Positions 36,701 to 60,490 of a DNA stretch of 64,000 bases are shown here, one piece after another. A model generated the notes under the pieces. That model was not told where the DNA came from. It worked only from the letters and a program-made list of their open reading frames with translations, and did not search any database. The first letter of the stretch is position 1; each line of letters begins with the position of its first letter. The stretch comes from Scatophagus argus (taxonomy: Eukaryota > Chordata > Actinopteri > Scatophagidae). The position numbers and the translations under genes are program-made. The stretch covers positions 2,529,001-2,593,000 of the forward strand of contig NC_058504.1 in assembly GCF_020382885.2 (NCBI RefSeq), written 5' to 3'.

Positions 36701-39700
36701 GGATGTTTGTGCTTAGAGGAAACGAACTGTGTAAGAGAATACAGGGAGTTCAGCTCAGGGACGTCCAGTGGTCCTGCACAGTAAAGAATGACTAATGTGA
36801 GCGTCTTGGCAGATCCAAGACATATGTTGATCCGGATATGGGGGGGAAAAAAGCTGACGTTTTTACAATTTTGACAATTTGTTTCCAAGAATTTCACTCT
36901 TATCAGGGTGGAAAAACAACACTGGAACACAATTTAATAGTAACTAAACTTTCACACTGAACAAAAAACACAGCACATCCGGCATCAATCCCACATCAAC
37001 GGACTCTGCAGTAGTCGCAGGTCTTCATGGGCTCCGACTCCACTCAGCACACAAAATTTTGACCCTTTTCTGAAGCAACGCTATGATGTACGTTGAAGTT
37101 AAGGACGTTGTTGCATGCATAAATTTCCATCTGTCATCAGTCAGGCAACACACAAAACATGTGTCAGTTTGCTCAGTTGTGATTGGTTATCCTTGAAAAC
37201 AAAAAGTAGTAAGTGGACCTTTATTTTTGAGAAACTGAACTATTCTTATGAGCTTCATCTGCTCTCCACTTTGTAAATGGGCAAAAACCCCCACAGAAAC
37301 ACTCCAAATCTAACACAGCCCCAAAGGAGAGACACATGCCACACCAAGGTCCATGCACCTAGAATCTGTTGGTGTATTGATCAAGTGTCCGAATACCTTT
37401 GTCTATATAGTAAATGACAAAACAGTACATGTGTCGAGCTCTGCCATTAGCTACAGTCAAAGTCTGCATCTCTTCAGAAAGACTCCAAGATGACAGAAAT
37501 GAGCACTAGTACGTGTGGATAAAATCCATACAAATGAACCCTGTCACTGGTTGTGTTTAAATGCTAATTAAACACATTAGTCTTTCAATTTAAGACAAAT
37601 ACAGTATTGTTAAATGTGATGAAATGGTTCTATTTTCCACACTCATTTCAGCACCAGGTGTTGTCTACAGCCGGACCCTCAGGTTTGGCAGTGGATTTAC
37701 CTCAACGTGTCTGGGATTTTATGAAATTTAAGAATCCTCCCATTAAGCTAAAGTTTCTAATTTCTTTTCGAGGAATAAATATTTCCAGTAGCTCGATGGT
37801 TTAATAAGAGCAGTTCTGTATTGGACCAAAGATGGTTTGGTTGGGCCAATGCCAAAACTGATATTACGGAGTAAAGAAAATTCAGACAAACTTAACGGCC
37901 AATATTCAGTCCAACATGACATCCATGAACTCAAATTGTACACTTCAACAGGAATTTGAATGATTAATTCTGTAAAGAATTTACATATAATTATTTTATG
38001 GCCCCTTTTTCTAAATTACTAGCATTTCAGCATTATGAGCCTTTTAAAAAAGAGAAATAAAAGTTACCATGTTGGCACCTATTGGACAACATACATAAGA
38101 TAAGATAATCCTTAAGATAAGATTGTCCTTTATTAGTCCCATAAGTGGGAAATTACATACATGCCAATACCAATACATACTGGCAATATAATGTCAGATG
38201 ACTATCGTATTACTACATCTCTGTATGCTCAGTTACTCAAAGCTGTTAAGTCAGTTTGCTTAAACATAACACACAATGTCAAGTGTTTATTCATTCACTC
38301 ATTCATTGATAAATGGGAGGCTTATCATGGAATGGCAGGCAACACTCTGATACAGTATATACGCTCTTATAGGGAAACAGCTGGACACATCATAACCCTC
38401 ATTAACACATAGACAACAACACTGTTCACAGCAGCTTCCACTTGCATCCTGCCCATATGTGGACCTGCACCAGTGTCTCCAGGTGTGACATGTTGTCTGA
38501 CTGCAGATGTTTGCTTTTGTGAGGCGGCTGTAACTTCAGCTTCTACACTGAGTGCATAATAACATTTCTTATAACACGATTGCTGTCAAATACTGAAGCT
38601 GTTTATCAAATACTAAATGCTCAGAACTGTTACGCTGATAACCATAAAATACGTTTCTCAAACAAATACACGTTTAACTGGAGCAGGTCTAAAATGAAAC
38701 CATCAGAACCAAACGCTACCTGGTTTGGACCAACACGACAAGATCCAGTGAGATACTTACTCCTGGGGGGCCATGGTTTGGGTACCCACTCGGTCTTGGG
38801 TCGGGCATTGATTTCCGCAACGCGCTCACTGAACCTGATGCTGTCTGTCGTCATAGTATTGTATGTCTGAGGAGAGAGCAAGAGTGCAAATCTGATATTT
38901 CTGATTATTTCTCTTCTTGAAACAAAAAGTTTCACAAGACCAGCTTATATGTGCAAACTGTGTAGCTGAACCCTTTGTTGAAGACATGTTAGTGGTGTCA
39001 ACCTTGCTTAAAGCATGTTTGTGTAATCAGATGTGTTGAACTGCTACACACAATACGACTTACATATGACATAGCACCAACAAAAGCTCCACCACACAGC
39101 AAGACGTAGACTATGTTCTCCCCAGACCCACCAGGAACCGAGGACATCGGTCGCCGCTGCACAGCTGGATGGGGTTAAAAAGGTCACATGTTAGATCCTT
39201 CCCAAACCGGTTATCAATTATTTGTTAACTCATGAGATTTTCCCTTGCACAGCGACATGTATTAGGATGCTCTCAGAGAAACAGCCTCTCATGGAATACA
39301 GTGACAGAAAGATGATTCAAGCAGCTGATAAATCTAAATCCGCTCTGCCTCCATGCGTCCCCTTTATCGATGATTCCGGAAAGACGCTCCGAAAAGATCC
39401 TACAGGATATGAACAATGCACAGCACAAGCCCATAAGCTTCAGCTCCCTCAGTGTCACGGGGATCAGAGCGAAAACGCCCTCAGGTGCTCTACTGGCTCA
39501 CGATGCGTCCTGCTTTAGCACAATAGATTTAGAAGGCCAAAAATATACCTGTCAGCACTTGTTTGACGCATGCAAGGTGATTCGCTCTTCGCAGTGCACA
39601 TATTGAAGGAAAAGAGACAGTTTGGTTCTGGCCTGTTATGCTCACAGATTTAAATGTATTGCAAGGAGCTCCAAATTCTGCAGTTAGTTTTGGACAATTT

Positions 39701-41302
39701 CTGCAATTTCAGGTGATGAAGTGGGAAGAGAAGTCAAATCAACGCTTGAGGCACAAGTCAAACTCTGCTTCATGTAGTTTGGCACTGCATTTTATTTGCT
39801 GGCAGAACATCTGGCACCAGCCCACTAAAGGAAATGAGGCAAGCAAGTTTTGTTTGCTATGGAAAAAACAGACAACACCTCTTACCCATACTGTGCACAT
39901 CACCTTTCACTTAAACCGTCTGCAAATAGCACAAAATCCCACTTCAAAACACATGTGGCACAGTTAAATCTGATTTAATGCACCCTATGAGCGAAATACA
40001 AAGTTAATAGTTGAAGGTTTTAACCTCCTGGTATTGTCAGAACTAATCCAGTGACCAGGCCACGACTCCCTACTACCCTGTTATTTATACTGGCTAATCG
40101 GCTCAAGTCAAAGGTTTGAGATGGGGGATAAGGTGGTGAAAATGCATGACCGGTGGAGGGGACGTGGCTCATGAAGTCACAGGATTACAGCATGATACCC
40201 TTCTCTGGATAAGTGGGACCACTGGGGCGGAGAACCGCTGCAGAGTCAAGGTCTGGTGTCCAGCAAACCTCGAGTAGGACACCCACCCACACACCTGCTG
40301 CAGTCTTTTTTTAGGCCTGGCGAGTCGGGATCCAGAAGCCAGAAAGTGTTGTGAGGCAGTCGGCCAGGTGAGGACGGAGTAGCCAGGACATTAGGAAGGG
40401 AGGCCAGGCACTTGAATGTACGCTTCCTCGGGCAAACGCCGGCGGTTTCCGCTGCCACCATGTGCCGTTCAATGTTGTGTAACGCTGTGAGAAGTGCGGG
40501 CAGAAGCTGCGGCCACCGACAGGCCAGCAGCACAAGCTCTTAAACACTGTGGAGGTATGGCGTGCTGCCTCCGCACTCTTTACGTTACGCCACCTTCACA
40601 CGCGCACACCACGTGACCAACAGCGGCGACCATGTTCGCACGCCACCCGCAGTATGGTGAAGGTCATACATACGCCGTGTGTATATGTGCTGTACATAAA
40701 TGTTTCAGCCGGAGCGGAAATCTGAGTGAAGGTAACTTCACGGAGCACAACATCGCGTTCCTCGTCGGTGTGAATCAGCACGAGCGGTTCGGTTTAAAAT
40801 GTGACACACTCCGTCTGTGCCGGCAAACAGCGGATTACTGATCCGGTCTGCCAGTCTGCTGCCCAGCTTACCCCCCCGGCAGAGGACATGCAAACGTGGG
40901 TTTCGTGTTATTATGAAATACTCCAACCGGGGCGCAACGTTACCTCCACGAGGAGCAACCCAACACATTACACAAGGGAAACACACGGGACAAGACAAAA
41001 GTGTTTGCTGTTCCAAAAAACAAAAGCCACGCTGACCTTCACATCACACGGGGCAGCCATTGCTGTCCTGCAGCTGGGGGATGCAGCTATGCGGGGACGC
41101 TGACATGAGGACAGAGTGTACTACTGCACCGAGTACAGTCAACGCGACAGATGGCGAACAGAAACGGGCAAACATTCACGTTTGTTTTCGGTTTTAAGGC
41201 TTTTTTGGCTGCCTGATGAAACTCACCATCCCGGGGCAACCTGTACGCTGCCGTCCGTGCCAAAGGCCCGCACCTTTGCCAGGCTGCTCTGCAGGAAAAC
41301 AT
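30734..41302 (-). CDS. mgarp: Mitochondria-localized glutamic acid-rich protein (HUMMR), short isoform
   Basis: Coding exons in transcript order: 41302-41227, 39164-39064, 38866-38761, 35883-35866 (18-base microexon) and 31077-30734. The phases close and give 214 residues (human 240). In mammals MGARP is an outer/inner-membrane mitochondrial protein linked to HIF-1, steroidogenesis and Miro/TRAK mitochondrial transport. Exon 1 (MFSCRAAWQRCGPLARTAAY) is an Arg-rich presequence without acidic residues. Exon 2 has MSSVPGGSGEN (human MSSNRFPGSSGSN), then a membrane segment at about residues 43-59 (IVYVLLCGGAFVGAMSY). Exon 3 gives TYNTMTTDSIRFSERV and KTEWVPKPWPP. The last exon is an Ala/Glu/Val tail ending SSSEEESGSSEA. 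The family call rests on the membrane segment, the acidic tail and position between elf2 and ndufc1. The microexon is the least certain part. Confidence 0.85.
32238..32548 (-). mobile_element. Tc1-like transposon fragment (copy C)
   Basis: Highly similar to copies A and B, minus strand: it encodes AMLPTLWQ/CFQLCGNSLLKALFYS-type frames and QSSIKTWLDEFGVEE. An internal deletion removes the DLNPIQHLW region. A right-end TIR remnant (TTTTGCCTATATAATGTAT) lies at the high-coordinate side. The element lies in mgarp intron 4. Confidence 0.8.
37278..37412 (+). mobile_element. Tc1-like terminal fragment (copy D)
   Basis: CCCACAGAAACACTCCAA, then a scrambled part, then GTGTCCGAATACCTTTGTCT and ATATAGTAAATG match the 3' end and TIR of copies A and B. 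Confidence 0.65.
38098..38160. repeat. SINE/LINE-tail-like repeat fragment
   Basis: AAGATAAGATAATCC repeats, then CCTTTATTAGTCCCATAAGT and GGGAAATTAC. The last block resembles the tail of the SINE at 50957-51150 (CTTTATTAACTCCAAGCTGG GAAATTAC). Confidence 0.5.
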
Positions 41303-41660
41303 CTCGGCTCTCCCAGGGCTACGACAGGAATGCTGCAGCTTCAGCAAATGCAGGATGAGTGAAGGCTCTGGCTCGCTCGGGTCCGCTCAGAGAAACGTGC
41401 GCGGGGGCGGAGTGCAGACCTGCCCTCTGTTGCGCAACATCGGTTTCACGGTATGAAGGGCGGTTAATGCCGCAGAGCGACAGCAAGTATGAGGAATCGC
41501 TCGCACCCCGCAGGAGGCTGGGTTTATGGGAATAGTTTTTAAAGGGCGGATCCATGATTTTTTATGTTATGAGTTTCTGTCGCTTATGCATATAAACATT
41601 TGTCCAAGTGCTATTTCCCCAAGCCCTTCCTAAAAACTTTTCCCCACGTGACCTGACGTA
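41303..41660 (-). promoter_or_regulatory. mgarp: mgarp promoter region, CpG-rich, with hypoxia-type motifs
   Basis: CpG-rich sequence surrounds exon 1, extending from about 40150 in intron 1 to 41520. Upstream of the ATG (41302) lie an ACGTG core (41395-41399, in AAACGTGCGCGG), a GC box (41401-41410) and a CACGTG palindrome (41645-41650). ACGTG is the core of HIF response elements. Mammalian MGARP is induced by HIF-1, so conservation is plausible. These are motif matches only. Confidence 0.45.
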
Positions 41661-42617
41661 GCTTAAAACCCTGAGCTCACCTGTGACTTGCTGACTCCTC
41701 GAGCCGCAGGTGTGTCTGTTTGAGCATGGCTGCGGGCAGGACAAAGCAGGCGCTCTCAGGCTGAATTCATTATAAATCTGTGAATGTGGCATCTTTTTGT
41801 GCTTTAGAACATCACCGCCATGAAACGATCGGAAAATTACTTTTCATTTCTCTGAGTCAATCAGAAATATCAAATATTAAATATTCATAGATGTAAATAT
41901 GAATATTAATACATATTCGCCGTACATGGGCATAGCAGGAATTTAAAATGGGGGTCTGGGAACATCTCTCACAGAGTAGTTGTCAAAGACCCACCAGACT
42001 TGGCCTCTAACTGGCTTACCCTCATACTACAATAAATAGCTTTAAATGGAACAGTTGGAGTCTCTCCGCTTGTGTCTGTGTTTTTCTAGTGGGTGTTTTT
42101 ATAAAACCCACAGCCCGCAGTGGTGCTGATACAGTGGGACGTCCAGACAGAGCAGACAGACCGGGCTGCCCCTCCACGCTCACCAAGGCTGGACATCGAC
42201 AGACGGGGACAGGACTGACTTTGCTGACATTAATTGGTTTCAGCGGGTTGTTTGTGAGACGGACACTCGATCTGTCTGTTGTGTGTAGCCCAGAGAGGAG
42301 TGTGGTCTGGCATAAATTGGACAAACCAAACAAACCCTCAAGCAAAGAATATCAGAGCACAAAACTGCAATATGGATTATGCAATTGCAGCACATTATGC
42401 AGAAGCAACTCACGGTTCTCCCTCTTATTCATTAGTTCAAGGTTGTCCTGCTCTAAAAGGTGCAAGTAGAAAGAGAAATGCAGTGTGTATATCCCTCACA
42501 GGCCTCAGAAGGGGTCTAATTAAGGCAGATAAGCTGAAACAACAGTGCAAGGGGACCGTGTTTTTGTTTTTGTTTTCTTGTCTCTTTGTGTAACTGTGAG
42601 ACGGATGTAACACTGAA

Positions 42618-42830
42618 CTCTTCCTCAACCAACTCCAACAGTAAAATCCTGCATGAGTCACAATAATCCAATGAGATCACACAATAGTGGGACAGTCACA
42701 GGGTACACTTTACTGCACTGAGTACTTTTAATTTAAACAATTTGTTAATTCAGAACTTGTATTTCTAAAGGAGCATCTATACAGTGAGGTACTTAAATAA
42801 AAGCTGTGCGTTCTTCCTCCACTGGGGGAA
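42618..42830. repeat. Dispersed repeat, copy 2 of a pair
   Basis: It matches 23462-23600 in ordered blocks, then continues with AAAGCTGTGCGTTCTTCCTC CACTGG, the ending typical of this abundant teleost repeat. Confidence 0.6.
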
Positions 42831-43248
42831 CAATTACATTCACACAATTTGTTCATTAATAAAGAGGTATGGAACAAACATTTGTAATTGTGAATCCAAC
42901 AACTGTGAATTTATGTGAACAAAAGAGGTCAAGACTTGTGTATATTTCACACACATACATTTTTTATTTTACACATCACACAGAAGGACCAGCGGAAATA
43001 GAAACAAATACACAAACAGGTGCATCCCACAGACAGGACCCAGCGAACTCCTGTGTAGGACAAGAACGACACAGTGTCATGTTTTATTTGTTCATCCATT
43101 CATAGATTTTATAGGCTCACACTGGATGACAGAATACCTATAATGCTATGTGGAAACAGGTATCAGATCACAAAATCATAAACATTGCTCACATAGTTCA
43201 TTTTAACATCCTCTAAACAAAGTGACACTCACATGCTGATGTGGTGGG

Positions 43249-44586
43249 TTATTCCAGGCCGTTCCTCACTTTGTACTCATGTACATCTGTGCTGTGCTGG
43301 TTGAAGAGCTGCGAGTGGAAGACGGAGAGCAAAACTCATTTAAATGTACCAATATTGGAACATTCTTCATATCTGAATTTTTCATTGCCTTGAAGATTTA
43401 GAAGAAATGTGTATTTGTCTTCAGTGTATCTGCAGATGTCAGAAGAATTAATTTAGAGCTTTGTGAGGGCTTTTTACTGTCAACTGGAATTCAATTATTA
43501 TCAACGAAAGGTATTATCATCATCATCATCATTATTATTATTTATCATGATTTTACCAAAATAGGAAATACAAACTGCAATATAGACCTTGGATTAAAAC
43601 AAACTAATGAACTCCCCTTTTGTGGTGAGAATGTCTTACCAGGTCATTCAAAGATTTGACCTTTAAACATGGCTTTGGCTCTCAAAAATGCATCTGCTGT
43701 ATAAGATAATTTGAGATCTTTTTCATTTTCTACTTGAAATTCAGCACACAGTCCTTTACTTTGATCCACCAAACTTCACTGGAAACCAAACGTCAAAATT
43801 TTGAAGTTTTTAAACAGAAATATCTTTCTGCTCGTTGCTGCCCTCTCCTGGGTGAAATGATACTAGACAATCTGAGATACAGTGAATGCTGCATGGTGGA
43901 GCAAATGCTTGTGTACGCAGATTTGGCCTTGTTGCTACATTATTGGGGGGAGAAAAGTACTTTTATCTTGCTGCAAGACATGTATACATTGATATACATA
44001 CATATTGATATATAAGACAATGATATTTTAAACACAACACTGACAACAAATGATCAATTTTAGCAATAATGTTATTTAAAATTTCAGTATTTAACAATGT
44101 AATGTTTTACCAGGCCCCAAAGGACAGCAGATGCTCCAAAGGCAAGACCCACTCGGAACCAGTTGGGTTTAGCAGTGTCAGGCTTGGAGCTTGTGAATAC
44201 AGACCTGGGACCCACTGAAAAACACCAAAAATGTATGGCAAACCACACTAGTTTCAAAAGACAATTGAGTCAGTACTTGAAACAACCATGAAGAGAAGCC
44301 GCATCTGTGAGAAGAATGAACCCGTTCAAACCCAGCACAGAATTACTTTAAAATGCGTGTCTTTAGATGGAGAAAGTCGGCTGCGAGGCAGCAACGTTAC
44401 AGCTAAGCTAAGCTAAGCTAAGCTAAGCTAAGGTCAGCCTCCAAAGTAAACACGACGTTCACGTTGCAAATATCAAGTCAAAAGACTGGTCTTTCCAAAA
44501 TAACAACCATGAATACATAACCTCCATGTCATTATCTCACCTCTGCTGCCGAGAACAGCTCTGGATAATAACCGGTTGAAAGTCAT
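43249..44586 (-). CDS. ndufc1: NADH dehydrogenase 1 subunit C1 (complex I KFYI subunit)
   Basis: Coding exons in transcript order: 44586-44541, 44214-44111 and 43308-43249. The phases close and predict 69 residues (human 76). NDUFC1 is a small accessory subunit in the membrane arm of mitochondrial complex I and has no catalytic role. Exon 1 (MTFNRLLSRAVLGSR) is a basic presequence. Exon 2 carries the conserved AKPNWFRVGLAFG (human AKPDWLKVGFTLG) and the single membrane helix through GASAVLWGL. Exon 3 (LFNQHSTDVHEYKVRNGLE) matches human [20 protein letters not shown] and ends at the same residue. Its head-to-head placement with naa15 is as in human. Confidence 0.96.
44401..44432. repeat. (AGCTA)n pentanucleotide repeat
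   Basis: Six tandem AGCTA units in ndufc1 intron 1. Confidence 0.95.
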
Positions 44587-45465
44587 TTTGCTAACAGATC
44601 AGCTCCCTTCATCCAACTTGCTATCCCAGCCTCACTGTGTTCGATTAAAGCTCCTGGAAGGACTGAGCAGAAGATCACCGATAAGTCGCTCCAACACTCA
44701 CAGGAGCCTTACATTTGTTGTTATTAAGTGGCATTAATTTATAATCATATAATTTTAAATTCAACAAGCATGTGGATTTTATTGTTTATAAGCCATTTTA
44801 TCTCCAAAATGTAGCTTCGTTCGCGTACAAAATCAAATTCCTGTTCTAGCGGGCTTGACAGTTGATTTCACACCAAATTGCCAGCTAAAATAATTTTGTA
44901 CATGCGCATGTATTAGCGAATGTATTATTAACAGTTTCAAATCCCCGTGGCTTTTCTTAATTGCCTCACATTAAACAAAAGCATGTTTTTGAAAACAATT
45001 ATCCTTCTGCACTCTAGTGATGTTATTAAAAATCGAGTCTCTATTCTACAAATAATTAATTTAAACAAAGCCGACGAGAGACGCAGGTGATGAACAGCAT
45101 ACTGGCCCTATACAGGCACACTCTTCATTTAACATTTATCCTAATGTTGTATTATTTTGTGACATATCCAGGCAGTGTTGATTTGATGTGTCATTAGATA
45201 AACCGCGCCGTGTCATGTCATTACGATCAAAAGGCCGTTCAGTCACTGTGATACGGCTTTTGCCCTGCTTGCCAACGTTTAACACGCAGACTCAGAGAGC
45301 AGCCTGACCCGGAGGAGAAGCACGTCGGCCATTTTGCTCGGAAGGGGGCCTCGGCTTCAACACGTGAGAGAGAGGAGCCTGAAGATACCGAAGCAGTGCA
45401 GGATCTGTGACTCCGAGAGGATATTATTCATGTGTGAACCGACAGAGGCATAAGAACCCAACACA
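44587..45465. promoter_or_regulatory. Shared divergent promoter of ndufc1 and naa15
   Basis: 879 bases separate the two start codons, with ndufc1 leftward and naa15 rightward. On the naa15 side (about 45230-45460) the sequence is CpG-rich, with a YY1-type GCCATTTT at 45328-45335 and CACGTG at 45361-45366, and has no obvious TATA box. The middle is AT-rich and without ORFs. Confidence 0.6.
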
Positions 45466-58591
<13,126 letters not shown>

Positions 58592-58693
58592 ACTCTGAGA
58601 AGAACAAGGAACAAGAGGAGGAGGAGGAGGAGGAGGTGCGCCGCCAGACGCCTTAGTCCGCCAACACACCCATTTTCCAACGCCTCTGCCACC

Positions 58694-58718
58694 GCCCCCC
58701 CCCCCCCCCCTCCCCCCC
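58694..58718. repeat. Poly-C tract in the naa15 3'UTR
   Basis: A C run broken by one T, about 100 bases after the naa15 stop. It follows a GGA-rich run at 58615-58636. Confidence 0.9.
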
Positions 58719-59082
58719 AAGTTCCCGGGCTATGGCTGCTGTGAGCCCTCACATTGCACTGATCTGGATGGACTGAGCGCCACAGGAGAGACAGGAAAGG
58801 GAGCTGGCACATGGAGGAAAGCGATGCCCATTTATCTTTTTTAAACAATAAAACAGGCCCTGTCCACAGCTGTTCTGTAACTGAAAAAAACTGATAAATA
58901 CGGTATGGGAGGCAAAAAGAAGATTGTGAGAAAAGTGGACATTGGCTGGCTAAGATGGCTTCTGTAAACACAGTCTAGGTTTTCTATAACTCCTGTGTTT
59001 TCACGCCATGTCCTTCCTGAAGGTGCATCTGCTTCTCACATTTTTAAAAGTAATTTATATATTACAAACTGACAAATGGATT

Positions 59083-59088
59083 AATAAA
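59083..59088 (+). terminator. naa15: naa15 polyadenylation signal
   Basis: Canonical AATAAA about 490 bases after the stop. A second candidate (CAATAAAAC) is near 58846. Confidence 0.55.
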
Positions 59089-60361
59089 ACAATGTTTGCA
59101 AAACCAAACGATACCATTGTGATATTGGTGGTGATGTCGGGCGAGTGTTGTTTTTGAGGATGTGAGCTGACGGAGTGGCAGTGACTGCAGTTCTCTGCAG
59201 GACGGCAGTAGACCAGCTGCACAAGACTTTATAGCAATCGCTCATTAACTCCACAGTTTGATCCTGGTAGGGAAAAGGCTGCGGTATCCCATCAAGCCAC
59301 AAGCCCACTGGCTTGCAGTTAAAACATACAGATGGAATATACAAAGGAGAATTACTAAACTTGATAGAAAGGCATTAAAAGTAATGATAAATGTCTTTCT
59401 ATAAATGTTGGCATACATTTACACACAAAGGTGTAGATGATGCAGATTAAAAGGCCATAAAGAAAAGTAACTTCATACTGTATGTATATAATGACATATA
59501 GAACAGTTTTACTCAGTCCTTTGCTTCTGCACTTGGTCTCTACACCATTTAGAAGTACAATGGTAAAAAGCTGTCAAAATGACAACTATTTTAGGACACA
59601 AGAAGATGTCCATTAAAAACAGCCTGAAGTTTGACTTACTATCTCATGAGTTTGACTTTTACCATCTTAGAATAGACTTGGCTTTAAGATAATATGGAAC
59701 ATTTCTGCATTAAAATGTCTAAATGTTCTGTGTTTTGTTGACTTGTGTAACTACTTATTATCCCAAATGTTCCAACACACTGTAATATTATTCAAACTAA
59801 CAGTGCGTTTCATTTGGTTACCCATTGCTGTAACCTCCAGCAGAGTCAGAGTGAGGAAGGACTGAAACTTTAAAACATTTCCTCGTCTGTGAACGTCTTT
59901 GCCTGAGTCGCATCAGACAGATTTTAATTAACAAAGGTGTGTCTGGCTCTAGGAGGAAGTTAGAGGGAGGGGGATTTTCCACCATGTTTATCATGTGAAT
60001 ACATAGAAATTGTGTTGTTAGTGATATATTGCGGGTCAGTAAGTAAATCATTTACTTATTTTGTCCCATTTAAGGGTCAGTCATACCTGGAGGGTTGTGT
60101 AGATGTGTGCTTTATAACATAATCACGGTGAAACAATCAGAAAACAACCTTTTATTCCTGTTATTCTCTCAAGATTCTGTGTGAATACGCAGCTGAAGTG
60201 CAGGTTTCATCCTTTCCCGGTGTGCCTCTGCTCAGCCTGCCTTCGTTACACAGACCTGAATCTCTTTAGGAGAGACAGTGAGACGAGACAGCTGTAACCC
60301 GGTCCCTATATGTTTTTATAGAGTAGAGAAATCACACTTGTGTAAGTCTATGCTTCTATAC
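59089..60361. other. Intergenic gap between convergent naa15 and malate synthase
   Basis: AT-rich, with no exon-like ORF or clear repeat. The two genes meet tail to tail here. In human the next gene after NAA15 is RAB33B, which is not seen. Confidence 0.5.
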
Positions 60362-60391
60362 TTTATTAAAATATCACATCTGCAGTTTATT
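60362..60391 (-). terminator. Malate synthase polyadenylation signals
   Basis: Two AATAAA signals on the minus strand (TTTATT on the plus at 60386-60391 and 60362-60367) lie 100-130 bases after the stop at 60491. Confidence 0.55.
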
Positions 60392-60490
60392 TTAAACCTT
60401 GAATGTGAATTACAGAAAGATTATCTTTGTATTGTCTTGATGGATGTAGACACAGCCTTCAGAGCAATGAGCAGATGTCCAGTTAGACCT

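Noticed and set aside
39222-39606. Two overlapping plus-strand open frames of 98 and 78 codons
   Set aside because: There is no recognisable domain and no convincing splice borders, and the position is mgarp intron 1. Probably chance in a GC-richer segment.
42089-42593. 126- and 104-codon plus-strand open frames
   Set aside because: Different overlapping frames, no domain, no coding periodicity that I could see, and the end overlaps a dispersed repeat.
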